A stretch of DNA of 64,000 bases from Salegentibacter tibetensis (GTDB taxonomy: Bacteria > Bacteroidota > Bacteroidia > Flavobacteriales > Flavobacteriaceae). The notes below the pieces were generated by a model. It had not been told where the DNA came from, searched no databases, and was given only the letters and a program-made list of their open reading frames with translations. The translations under genes and the position numbers were made by a program. Below, piece after piece: positions 38,632 through 46,735 of this stretch (positions are counted from its first letter, which is position 1; each line of letters begins with the position of its first letter). The DNA lies in the NCBI RefSeq assembly GCF_020164485.1, contig NZ_JAIQZA010000004.1:1-64000 (forward strand), given 5' to 3'.

Positions 38632-38862
38632 CTGCTAAATATAGCACCCACCTAATTTAGGGGTTTAATTCTACTCTACCCGGGATATCCCTTCTTATAG
38701 TTTTAAGTCAATGACAATCTTACCAAAGCATGTTTTGAAGAATCAACGGTTCGGAACTAATAGGGTGTTATTAACCAAAAGTATCACTCGATTTTTTGGT
38801 GACCACAGACTGCCAAAAGCACTAATCATCCATCTTAAAAAATGCTTTTTTGACGAACTATG

Positions 38863-39129
38863 CTATAAATCAACCTGTCGCGACATGGTAATGGGTTCTA
38901 TTACCGTGTGCGAATCTTTTATCTCTTGATTTTTAGGATCGTTGATGATGGTTCCAAGCAATTCCAGATCGGTTACTTCTGCAACGATAACCACCGAATT
39001 TGGATCATCTGTATCCTGAAATGTTTTAAATTCTGAGACAGCCGGGGCAAATATTTTTTTCCGATCCTCATGGCCCTTGAGCCAGGTATTAATATCCCCA
39101 ACTTTGTGTCTAACTACAATTGTTTCCAT
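38863..39129 (-). CDS. Small dimeric alpha/beta-barrel (ABM-like) protein
   Basis: This 88-residue cytoplasmic protein has the pattern VRHKVGDINTWLKGHEDR, then a middle D-DPNSVVIVAEVTD and a terminal strand. This corresponds to a single ferredoxin-like fold of the antibiotic-biosynthesis-monooxygenase/cyclase type that works as a dimer. Some relatives are cofactor-free monooxygenases or polyketide cyclases. No catalytic residue can be named. It is the last gene of the eight-gene minus-strand cluster. Confidence 0.6.
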   Translation of the reverse strand: METIVVRHKVGDINTWLKGHEDRKKIFAPAVSEFKTFQDTDDPNSVVIVAEVTDLELLGTIINDPKNQEIKDSHTVIEPITMSRQVDL

Positions 39130-39287
39130 TGTTTTCCCTATTTAATTTTATTGCCTACTCTGGCCGGTTTTCGGCTTTCCCCGTTTTTTAGTTCATTAAA
39201 TTTTGTTTTTTAGTACATTGTTGTTAATGCTGGTTCCTGGTTCTTGCAGTCAAGCGGTCTCTCATCTTTTCCCAGACAACAATGAAA

Positions 39288-40127
39288 TTATTGACTAGAA
39301 GCATCGGCAAGTTGTTTTGTATCCACATATTGCTGAAATGCCACCACTTTTCCATCTTTTAACGTCCAAAGGTGCGCGGCCTGTACATTATAAGTTTTGC
39401 CAGTTTCTTTGACTTTAGCATCATAGCGCAAGGTGGCTAATACTTGATTGTTGCTCATTTCATGTAGCTTGATGTCTTCGAGTTTGAAATATTCGTGTTC
39501 TGCTCCAACCCTCTCGAAAATACCTTTTAAAACGGCATCCGGACCTATATAAGGATTACCATCGGCATAAGCATTGCCTTCGGCTTCGTTCCAAACAATT
39601 TCAGGATCCATTCCGGCAAGAACTGTTGGAATATCCCCTGCGGAAAAGGCTTTGTAGATACCATTTACAATACCACTATTGTTCGTGGTTTCAGGATACC
39701 GATAGCTTTTATAAATTTTCCATTGGCCATTTACATTTTTCAGGGTGTTCACAAATGTGCCTTTTTGTACCATTTGTGGTTCGTCAATTTTGGTAAAGAC
39801 AAAAGAGCCACTCACAAACATATAATCCTTATTCAAGGCTTGTTCTTCTATAGTTTTTAGAGTGATATTGTACTTCCCGTTATCGAATGTGGCTTTGTAT
39901 TGCTCTTTAACATTATTAAGTCCGGCTACCATACTGCCATCCGAATTCCGAATGGAAACATCATCAGTATATAAAGCGTTTAAATTACCAAGATCACCTG
40001 TATTTATAGTTTTGATATAGAGTTGATGCAATTGATCAACCGCTGCACTTTGAGCATTTGTTTGCAAGGAGAATATTGAAACAAATAGTACGATCCCAAT
40101 GCTGTAAATAATTTTTCGACTGTTCAT
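39288..40127 (-). CDS. Secreted protein with two NTF2/SnoaL-like domains
   Basis: This 279-residue protein has a Sec signal peptide (residues 1-25, ending TNAQS). Two cone-shaped NTF2-like domains follow: about 28-145 (LYIKTINTGDLGNLNALYTDDV, read as helix then strand) and about 150-275 (GIYKAFSAGDIPTVLAGMDPEIVWNE, then WTLKDGKVVAFQQYVD). The second is a classical SnoaL-like/ketosteroid-isomerase-like domain. Such folds bind small hydrophobic ligands or isomerise them, and the duplication could form an intramolecular dimer. Periplasmic location is inferred from the signal peptide. Three other genes in the same cluster have the same or similar folds. Confidence 0.75.
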   Translation of the reverse strand: MNSRKIIYSIGIVLFVSIFSLQTNAQSAAVDQLHQLYIKTINTGDLGNLNALYTDDVSIRNSDGSMVAGLNNVKEQYKATFDNGKYNITLKTIEEQALNKDYMFVSGSFVFTKIDEPQMVQKGTFVNTLKNVNGQWKIYKSYRYPETTNNSGIVNGIYKAFSAGDIPTVLAGMDPEIVWNEAEGNAYADGNPYIGPDAVLKGIFERVGAEHEYFKLEDIKLHEMSNNQVLATLRYDAKVKETGKTYNVQAAHLWTLKDGKVVAFQQYVDTKQLADASSQ

Positions 40128-40179
40128 GATTTCTAAAATTTTTTGTTTGTCTTTTTGAATTTTCAGTGTATAATTTTGC

Positions 40180-40584
40180 CTAATATATTTTATGCGTTTC
40201 CAACTCTATTTCAATCAGAAACTCGGGTAGCGCCAATTCTTTTACGCCCAGCCAGGATCCGGTGGGAAAATGATTTTTATAAATCTCGTTTCTATAACCT
40301 GCCACTTCCAAAAACTTCGGCATGTTAGTAGTGAACACATTTTCGACCACAACATCATCAAAGGTGCAACCGTAGTGCTTAAGTACTTTTTCCAAATCGG
40401 AATAGCAGTTTTTCATTTGCTGTTCAAAATCGCCCACAGCGGTTGGGTTACCTTCATCGTCCATACTCACTGCACCGGAGATTTTTATGCTATTTCCAAT
40501 TTTTACGGCGTGCGAATACCCATAAGTTTTTTCTACTTCCGGGCGAAGTAAAAAATATTCAGCTTTTTGGTTTGACTTTTTCAT
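40180..40584 (-). CDS. RidA/YjgF family enamine deaminase-like protein
   Basis: This protein of about 134 residues has the YjgF/RidA (chorismate-mutase-like) trimer fold. Visible markers are YSHAVKIGNSIKISGAVSMD in the first strands, DFEQQMKNCYSDLEKVLKHYG as helix one, and the signature VVVENVFTTNMP with WLGVKELALPEFLIEIE at the end. The usual catalytic Arg in the R-x-x-V region near position 105 is not obvious here, so it may not deaminate 2-aminoacrylate-type enamines. I start at the ATG at 40584 rather than a GTG 15 bases earlier. It is cytoplasmic and lies within the NTF2/ABM cluster. Confidence 0.8.
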   Translation of the reverse strand: MKKSNQKAEYFLLRPEVEKTYGYSHAVKIGNSIKISGAVSMDDEGNPTAVGDFEQQMKNCYSDLEKVLKHYGCTFDDVVVENVFTTNMPKFLEVAGYRNEIYKNHFPTGSWLGVKELALPEFLIEIELETHKIY

Positions 40585-40737
40585 AATTAAAAATTTCACT
40601 GAATAATCTATTCTTTCATTTCTATTGGAATAAGCTGAATCGGTTTGCTAATATTTAAGTTACCACAAAACGTGGTTTTTCAAAGTTGGTTATCCCGCTT
40701 GCAGTTTGGAAAAGGTTTTGCAATAACTTCTTATTAT

Positions 40738-41520
40738 TTAACGCACCTTTCTTATGAGCGTAGCCATATATTTATATTTCAGATCCCTGGATGTTAGACC
40801 TTCCTGTATTTTTTGAATTTGGTCTTCAGAAAAGTTCGGTCCGGCTTCAGCCCATCCACTAAATAACTGGTTGTAATCCTTATACATATCCACAGCTATA
40901 TGTGAAGCGTAAACATCACTTCCAACCGGTAGGATATATCTCATTAGACTCCAATTTCCCCTTACTCCCGCATCAATCTCTTTTTGATGCATAGGTTGGA
41001 AAATTTCTGTTTCAAATTTTTCATATTTCTCAGAATCTCCATCTGTTGCTTTCATTAAATTAATTCCGGCAATTGTACCTAAAGGCATCTCAAAATCATC
41101 TTCAGTGGCAGCTATTTGTTCAAGAAATATCCGCACTGCCAGATCTCTTGATTTTGCAGTGTTATTAAATTTTTCATAGCGATCATCTTCGGACATGTCC
41201 GGGTAAGCTGCTTCTAAAGCTGCCTCAAAATTCCCGGCCCCACTCATCATTTTTACGGAGTCATTATAAAGATTTACCGTTAGGTATTGGAATCCCTGGT
41301 TTTCACCGCCAGGCTGTAAACTCCACAGGTCCCATCCTAAAATATCTCCATTTTTAACGCGTTCTTCATGAATTTTTTCCCAAAATACTTCCGTTTCCAT
41401 ATAGGCTTGTTCCTGCTCATTGTCCACTTTCATAAACTCGAAAATTAAATAAAGTTTGTCCTGGGCAATACCAGTATTCCCTACCAGCATTATTGCGATT
41501 AGAATTAATAAACTTTTCAT
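40738..41520 (-). CDS. Secreted protein with two dimeric alpha/beta-barrel-like halves
   Basis: This 260-residue protein has a signal peptide (residues 1-19, ending GIAQ). The mature part seems to be two repeats of a ferredoxin-like fold: strand (KLYLIFEFMKV), long helix with ExVFWEKIHEERVKNG, then GWDLWSLQPGG and strand; the second repeat starts GTIAGINLMKA and has EIFQPMHQKEIDAGVRGNW. The W-x-L/L-M-x-Y pattern after a K/D-x-G turn is like ABM-type or NIPSNAP-like domains. The family is known to me only as uncharacterised in Flavobacteriia. Its gene lies 34 bases after the reductase gene. Confidence 0.55.
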   Translation of the reverse strand: MKSLLILIAIMLVGNTGIAQDKLYLIFEFMKVDNEQEQAYMETEVFWEKIHEERVKNGDILGWDLWSLQPGGENQGFQYLTVNLYNDSVKMMSGAGNFEAALEAAYPDMSEDDRYEKFNNTAKSRDLAVRIFLEQIAATEDDFEMPLGTIAGINLMKATDGDSEKYEKFETEIFQPMHQKEIDAGVRGNWSLMRYILPVGSDVYASHIAVDMYKDYNQLFSGWAEAGPNFSEDQIQKIQEGLTSRDLKYKYMATLIRKVR

Positions 41521-41554
41521 AATTGATAGATTTTAAATTAGTTGCTGTTTTATT

Positions 41555-42496
41555 TTAGCTTGAATAGTTACTTAATGTTTCTCTTACAGGCCTGAATTGA
41601 ATGCCCAGATCCATTCTTGCGAGATCGTTTTTATAGACGATTAGCGCTTTTTCTTTGGGTTCCAGGTGATTCAGCATTTGGTGAATATCCCATACTTTGT
41701 AGGTTTCACTGGTGAGGAGGTAATCCTTGCCGTGCAAACCCTTTTTCGTTGCCACACTGAATGTAGCAGTTGCCACATCTTCGACATCTACTACTGCAAA
41801 CGGAACATTATTATCATAGAGGGTTTGAATAAAATCATCGGGAGCTATTTTATTTTTTATAAGAAACTGTATGCCGGTAGAGGTGGAGTCTTCCCTGGTG
41901 GATAAAGATTTTCCCATCACCATCACAGGAGAAACTGAACAAATTTCAAATGGAAGTTCAGGATTATTTTCAATGAATTCCTCCACTACCTGATTGGCAA
42001 TAAATTTAGCTTGTGCATAGGGATGGCTTTCCTCACTGCTAAATCTAATGTCCTTTTCATCAAAAGTATCGGTAAAGCTTTTACCTTCTGCGGGCATAGG
42101 AAAATTGGTGTTCCAGGCCGCTACCGAAGCGATAAAAACTACTTTCTCAAGGTGTGGGGATTCACATATGGCTTCAAGGAAATTTTTAGTTCCTTTTATA
42201 GTAGGATCAAAAAGTTCCGCTTGCGGGTCTTTTACATTCAGTTGAAACGGGGTACCACTGTGAATAACAATATCACAGTCTTTTATAAAATCTTTTAAAG
42301 CATCTAAATTCTCTAGTCTGAATGCCCGTATGTGGAGGTTTTCTGAATTTTTAAGATCAAAAAGATGCTGATACTTCTCGCTTTTATTAATATCTGTAAC
42401 CGAGACTTTCACGTTGTAGCCTTCTTCCAAAAATTTCCTGGTTATGTAGCTTCCAATAAACCCTGAGCCACCAATAATTCCAACTGTCTTCATCAT
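41555..42496 (-). CDS. NAD(P)-dependent extended SDR (dihydroflavonol-reductase-like)
   Basis: This 313-residue cytoplasmic extended short-chain dehydrogenase/reductase has the NAD(P) motif GGSGFIG at 9-15 and IASVAAWNT, followed by the active-site-type YAQAKF (Y-x-x-x-K) at about 181-186. The substrate half is like dihydroflavonol 4-reductase and aldehyde/ketone reductases (SPVMVMGKSLS). It would reduce a carbonyl or epimerise a sugar or small molecule. Within the cluster it is the only clear redox enzyme, which makes the NTF2/ABM proteins candidate partners in one small-molecule conversion. Substrate unknown. Confidence 0.82.
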   Translation of the reverse strand: MMKTVGIIGGSGFIGSYITRKFLEEGYNVKVSVTDINKSEKYQHLFDLKNSENLHIRAFRLENLDALKDFIKDCDIVIHSGTPFQLNVKDPQAELFDPTIKGTKNFLEAICESPHLEKVVFIASVAAWNTNFPMPAEGKSFTDTFDEKDIRFSSEESHPYAQAKFIANQVVEEFIENNPELPFEICSVSPVMVMGKSLSTREDSTSTGIQFLIKNKIAPDDFIQTLYDNNVPFAVVDVEDVATATFSVATKKGLHGKDYLLTSETYKVWDIHQMLNHLEPKEKALIVYKNDLARMDLGIQFRPVRETLSNYSS

Positions 42497-42533
42497 CTTA
42501 TCATTTTGAATTATAAATTTCTGTGGCAGAAAT

Positions 42534-43058
42534 TTAATTCCGGTTGCTTTTTTCTAAGGAATCTGATTCATCATTCTGGTCCTTTTGGATATCCTGAATT
42601 ATTTTCGAAACATCCCAGTAACCGGCTTCACGAACTATTTTTCCGTTTACAAAATGAGCAGTTATATGCGTGGGGATTTTATACTCTTTATTATTGGCTT
42701 TAAAAGTTCCCTGCCAAAGGCCCCAGAAGTTCACCCAGGTCTCTCCCTTATCATTTACAACCATCTCATATTCAGATTCAGTTTCCACAAAATCCCAACT
42801 GGAAAACTGAGTTGCATCTTCTTTGTTTTGGGCCAGGAATTGCGACAGGTTCTGCGCATCTTTTTCCTCTACATTGTTCATTATTTTAGCGGAATCTGCA
42901 TAATGTGCAACCATAGTTTCCCAATCCCGTTCCTCATAAGCTTCCAAAACCTTCTTGTAAGTGTCTATTTCTGCCGATTGTTGCGTATAACGTTTGTCCT
43001 GTGAGTTATAGACTATGAATATGGCTATTGCAAGTCCAAATGATACTAAAGCTTTCAT
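42534..43058 (-). CDS. Membrane-anchored NTF2-like (SnoaL/DUF4440-type) protein
   Basis: This 174-residue protein has an uncleaved-looking N-terminal helix (MKALVSFGLAIAIFIVYNSQ) that would anchor or export it. The rest is one NTF2-like domain: YKKVLEAYEERDWETMVAHYADSAKIMNN as helices and first strand, then WVNFWGLWQGTFKANN and THITAHFVNGKIVREAGYWD as the curved sheet. A polar tail follows. The ligand is unknown. Spacing is 16 bases to the upstream gene and 37 bases to the reductase gene, so co-transcription is likely. Confidence 0.7.
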   Translation of the reverse strand: MKALVSFGLAIAIFIVYNSQDKRYTQQSAEIDTYKKVLEAYEERDWETMVAHYADSAKIMNNVEEKDAQNLSQFLAQNKEDATQFSSWDFVETESEYEMVVNDKGETWVNFWGLWQGTFKANNKEYKIPTHITAHFVNGKIVREAGYWDVSKIIQDIQKDQNDESDSLEKSNRN

Positions 43059-43074
43059 AAGTTTTGTTTTTTGG

Positions 43075-43494
43075 TTATTCTAAGAAATGGACTATTTTAC
43101 CATCCTTTAAAGACCAGTAATGCTTAAACTGGGTAGAGATAAATTCACATTCTGTAGATTGACGCCCGTTTACTGTTCCTGTAACTAATACCTTATCATC
43201 CTCAGGTATCTTGAAATTGAGATTCTTAAAAAGAATATTTTCCCATTCATTTTTCATTATCGCATTAAAGGAAATGCTGTACTTGCTATTGATTCCTTTC
43301 TTGCTTCCTCCTATTTCATCCCAATTTATTCCATTCGTTAATGCTGAAATCTCATTTGAATTTGCGTTCTTATTTTGTAGAAGGTCATATACCGCTTTTA
43401 CAACAATTTTATTGTTATTGTTTTGTCCCTGTAAGTAGTTTGAAGAAAGCAATACAGTCAACAAAGTGAATAAACATAGGTGTGAGGTTTTCAT
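43075..43494 (-). CDS. Small secreted NTF2-like protein
   Basis: This 139-residue protein has a signal peptide (about 1-22, MKTSHLCLFTLLTVLLSS then NYLQGQ). The mature part begins with the AVYDLLQNKNANSNEIS helix region and ends with HYWSLKDGKIVHFLE, the last-strand pattern of SnoaL/DUF4440 folds (also WTLKDGKVVAFQQ in the gene at 39288). It is shorter than a usual NTF2 domain and carries no recognisable catalytic dyad. It begins 3 bases after the upstream gene, so the pair is one transcript. Confidence 0.6.
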   Translation of the reverse strand: MKTSHLCLFTLLTVLLSSNYLQGQNNNNKIVVKAVYDLLQNKNANSNEISALTNGINWDEIGGSKKGINSKYSISFNAIMKNEWENILFKNLNFKIPEDDKVLVTGTVNGRQSTECEFISTQFKHYWSLKDGKIVHFLE

Positions 43495-43497
43495 TGG

Positions 43498-44274
43498 TCA
43501 ATCTTTAAAGTCAGTAGTTGCGGTGTAAGCTAAATCGGGGCGCATACGGCCTGTTTTAGATTCGTATTTATGAACGTACTGCATCATTTCATCAAATACC
43601 TTCTCACCTTCTTCTCCAAGAAGTTCATCTGTTTCTGCAGAAGTTTTTGCGTAAGATTGCGCATCTTTTGCTGAAATTACCGCGAGATAATAATCTCCAT
43701 TACTTCCAAAACCACTGCGGTAGATTCTAAAGTGCTGTTTAGCACCTTTCTTTTCATAAAGGGCTTTAATCTCTTTTATCTTATCTCGAAGGTTGGTAAG
43801 ATTTTGTGGTGTAACGTGAAAGAAATGCCATTTTCTGTAATCTTCGCCAACGGTATTCGTGGTAAGCCCGTTAGGCATATAAGACAGGCCATCTATTAAA
43901 TGCACTACATAATCACGGTGGGTATCATAACATTCATTAAAACGATTAAATATGGCTCTGAAGTTTTCTTCTCCCATTTTTTCAGCTAAAGGCGCCAAGG
44001 GATTCTTATCAAAATCGGCCATACTATCAATGGGTGAAATGCTCAAATATTTTCCATCATCAATACTCGCTGTAGCCCAGTTGGCATCTTTTAAATTATG
44101 CTCTTTGCAGGCAGCGATAAAATCTTTGGAAACGGCTTCATACTCTTTTTGCATAGAAGGTTTTACCTGGTCTTCGTGTACCCAAAAGGCCTGATTGGCA
44201 TTTTGAGAAAAGAGGTTGGTGGTTTGCAATACTACAATTGCAAAAAGCAAGGCAATAAAATTTAGAGTTTTCAT
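43498..44274 (-). CDS. Secreted protein of unknown function, ABM-like halves
   Basis: This 258-residue protein has a signal peptide (residues 1-23, ending NLFSQ). The mature sequence has WVHEDQVKPSMQKEYEAVSKDF followed by a strand, and later HFFHVTPQNLTNLRDKIKEIKALYEKKG, which looks like two copies of strand-long helix-strand as in alpha/beta-barrel dimer folds. It is related in layout, not obviously in sequence, to the protein at 40738. It is the first gene of the cluster, 118 bases after the LytTR regulator stop. I do not recognise the family. Confidence 0.5.
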   Translation of the reverse strand: MKTLNFIALLFAIVVLQTTNLFSQNANQAFWVHEDQVKPSMQKEYEAVSKDFIAACKEHNLKDANWATASIDDGKYLSISPIDSMADFDKNPLAPLAEKMGEENFRAIFNRFNECYDTHRDYVVHLIDGLSYMPNGLTTNTVGEDYRKWHFFHVTPQNLTNLRDKIKEIKALYEKKGAKQHFRIYRSGFGSNGDYYLAVISAKDAQSYAKTSAETDELLGEEGEKVFDEMMQYVHKYESKTGRMRPDLAYTATTDFKD

Positions 44275-44360
44275 AATTTCCTGATTTTAAATAAATAGGA
44301 AACAATTTACTTATGGAAACAACTGAAAACAAGTGGTTTAGGACGAATCGACTAAAATGC

Positions 44361-44374
44361 TGTCCTAAAGGACA
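44361..44374. promoter_or_regulatory. TGTCCTAAAGGACA palindrome before the NTF2/ABM cluster
   Basis: A perfect 14-base palindrome lies between the LytTR regulator stop (44393) and the first cluster gene (start 44274). It could be an operator or an mRNA hairpin separating the two. It also resembles the core of the REP units near 37650-38620, so a solitary REP is an alternative. Confidence 0.35.
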
Positions 44375-44392
44375 TTATTTTTTATCAAAGGC

Positions 44393-45139
44393 TTAAATGG
44401 TTTGCAATCTTTTTAAAAGCTCGGGTCTCATCCCTTTAGACATGGGAATTGCTTTTTTAGCAATAACCACATGCGTTCCCGCGATTTCGTCTATTCTGGA
44501 GAGGTTAATAATATAAGATCTATGGATTCTGAAAAAATGTCTTTGGGGCAGTTTTCTGTCCATATCTTTAAGTGTAGTCACCAGTAAATATTCTTTGTCG
44601 GTAGAAAATATCCGGCAGTAGTTGCGGTCGGCTTCTATATAACGAATAGCTTTAATATCAACTTTTACCATCGTTTCCTGGTGTCGTATAAAAAGACATT
44701 CCTTTAAAACGAAAGTAGAATTTTCAGTTTTATAACCATTGATAGGAGTGGGGATATTACATTTTAACTGATTTATGGTAAGTTCAATACTACGTTGTAA
44801 GTCCAGTTTCTTAAATGGTTTGGAAATAAAGGCATAAGGATGGGTTGATTTAGCCCTGTTAAAATTTGCGTCATCGGCATTGGCGGTAAGGTAAATAATA
44901 GCCAGATTACTATGAAATTTCTGCATTCTCTGTGCTGTTTCTATTCCATCTAACTCACCTTTAAGCTGAATATCAATTAATACAATATCCGGGAGGTTAC
45001 TTTTAATATGATTTAAGGCGTCTTCACCTCTTGGAATAATCCCTGAAACTTCGTAGCCCATTTCGGTAAGTTGCAGGGAAATATTTGCCGCAATGATCAT
45101 TTCGTCCTCAACTATTAATATTTGTATAGGTTGGATCAT
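44393..45139 (-). CDS. LytTR-family response regulator
   Basis: This 248-residue regulator has a receiver domain at 5-125 with the acidic pair Glu11/Asp12, phospho-acceptor Asp56 (IVLIDIQLKG), Thr in YLTANAD and Lys in ISKPFKK. A LytTR DNA-binding domain lies at about 145-245 (IRYIEADRNYCRIFSTDKEYL, then FFRIHRSYIINLSRI). It would bind direct repeats in target promoters after phosphorylation. No LytS-type kinase is adjacent. It is encoded directly upstream of, and in the same direction as, the NTF2/ABM cluster, so it may be its regulator. Confidence 0.9.
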   Translation of the reverse strand: MIQPIQILIVEDEMIIAANISLQLTEMGYEVSGIIPRGEDALNHIKSNLPDIVLIDIQLKGELDGIETAQRMQKFHSNLAIIYLTANADDANFNRAKSTHPYAFISKPFKKLDLQRSIELTINQLKCNIPTPINGYKTENSTFVLKECLFIRHQETMVKVDIKAIRYIEADRNYCRIFSTDKEYLLVTTLKDMDRKLPQRHFFRIHRSYIINLSRIDEIAGTHVVIAKKAIPMSKGMRPELLKRLQTI

Positions 45140-45428
45140 GGAGCACTTGTATTTAATTCCTCACAAAATTGATATGAGGTAAATATTCTTCGAAACTGAA
45201 AAATTATTCCTTCGTTTTTAGAAAAATCCTAAAAACAAAAAGACACAGTATAGGTTAAAAAATTTGGGTTCTTAATGAATTCTGGGGCGGAAATATTAAT
45301 TAGAAAATTTTCTTCAGTTAGGCCTGATTTGAAAGAATTCTAACTGTCTAATTTAATAAAAAATTCCTTAGTGTTGAATTCGTTTTTAGATTTTAAATTT
45401 TGATATACAGTATTTTATATGATTTTGA

Positions 45429-45736
45429 TTTTTTTACTTTAGCAGTAAAAGGAAAGCTGAATTTAAAGGTGTCGTAAAGAAAACAGCCAAGGGCATGGGT
45501 GATGCGATCATTTCTGAAAAACCAGAAAGCAACCGTATTTCGCGCTTTCTTTTGTTTTCAGAGAAATTGTAAGAAGAAAATTAAAACTCTTCTGAATCCT
45601 CAAATTCATCATGCGGCCAGAAATAATAACTGGTTTTGCATAGATCAATCAGATCAAATATTAGGATTTTAGGATTATAATATTTGATTCTTTCAAGGAC
45701 TTTTATATTAGTAGCTTCTGAAACATTTTTTATAAG
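45429..45736. other. Two coding-like remnants in a 621-base gap
   Basis: Inside the gap 45140-45760 two short open frames look protein-like but lack starts. On the plus strand, 45429-45572 reads KGVVKKTAKGMGDAIISEK and continues to a TAA. On the minus strand, 45736-45581 contains VLERIKYYNPKILIFDL and ends EDSEEF. Neither matches a family I recognise. They may be remains of deleted genes. The rest of the gap shows nothing else. Confidence 0.3.
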
Positions 45737-45760
45737 TTAATCAATAGAAAGCCATTCCCT

Positions 45761-46639
45761 ATGAAAAAAAGGACAATCCTATTAATTATTGGCTTTGTTT
45801 TGTTGTGGAATTCTGGCTTTATAGGAGCTGAGTACGGACTTCCGTATACAGGACCATTTACGTTAATTTTCTGGAGATACCTTGCCGTGACTGTATTAAT
45901 GGTTTTATATCTGGTGATAAGAAAAAGGTTTAAATGGGTTGGTTTTAGGGTGGCATCACTGAATATGCTAATTGGTTTTCTGGCGCATGGGGTATGGCTT
46001 ACCTGTGTTTTACTGGCGCTGGAAAATAAGGTTCCGTCAGGTATTGTGGCGCTCGTGGTAGCCTTGCAACCCTTGGCAACCGGAGCTCTCTCCGGTTATG
46101 TAACCAAAGAAGAAACAAATAAATACCAATGGTTCGGATTAGTATTAGGGTTTATAGGTGTGGTAATAACTGTGGCCTTTAGAATAGATTTAAACAGTAC
46201 TAGCTCAATTTTTGGTTATCTTATTCCATTAGGATCGGTTATAGGAATTACCATAGCTACTTTAATTCAGCGAAAGGTGGAAATAAATAAGGAGAAAGAA
46301 AAACTACCCCTCGATCAAACCCTCTTTTATCATAGCCTTGCTACGATGCTGGCTTTAGCTTTGCCCGCTATTTTCTTCGAAAATTTAGCTACGGAATGGG
46401 TTCCTGAATTTACTTATGCTATGATCTGGCTGGTTTTGGCAGTTTCCCTCGGAGCTTATATTTTAATGTGGCGATTAATTGAGAGGCTTGACGCTACTAG
46501 TGTAGCCAGTTTATTTTACCTGGGGCCACCCGTAACTATGTTCATGGCCTGGTTGGCTTTTGGTGATAAAATTAATATAACGGACGTTGTTGGGGTTGCT
46601 ATAGTATTCTTTGGAATATTATTAACCCAGAAAAAGTAA
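45761..46639 (+). CDS. EamA-type DMT superfamily transporter
   Basis: This 292-residue inner-membrane permease has about ten transmembrane helices in two EamA repeats (the first about 5-135, the second about 150-290). FILLWNSGFIGAEYGLPYTGPF-like segments (LLWNSGF then GPFTLIFWRY) mark the first repeat and ASLFYLGPPVTMFMAWLAFGD the second. Family members export amino acids, metabolites or drugs. No substrate can be inferred, and there is no operon partner. Confidence 0.9.
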   Translation: MKKRTILLIIGFVLLWNSGFIGAEYGLPYTGPFTLIFWRYLAVTVLMVLYLVIRKRFKWVGFRVASLNMLIGFLAHGVWLTCVLLALENKVPSGIVALVVALQPLATGALSGYVTKEETNKYQWFGLVLGFIGVVITVAFRIDLNSTSSIFGYLIPLGSVIGITIATLIQRKVEINKEKEKLPLDQTLFYHSLATMLALALPAIFFENLATEWVPEFTYAMIWLVLAVSLGAYILMWRLIERLDATSVASLFYLGPPVTMFMAWLAFGDKINITDVVGVAIVFFGILLTQKK

Positions 46640-46735
46640 ATGATCCAAAATTTAAAATGCTAAAAAGAAGAAGACTGCATGGAATAGCAACCTTTTTCTT
46701 TGAATTTGTTTCTGGATTATTTTAAAACTTCTAAA

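Noticed and set aside
38711-38929. 72-codon plus-strand gene
   Set aside because: It overlaps the 3' end of the ABM-like gene on the other strand, and its product has no domain-like pattern.
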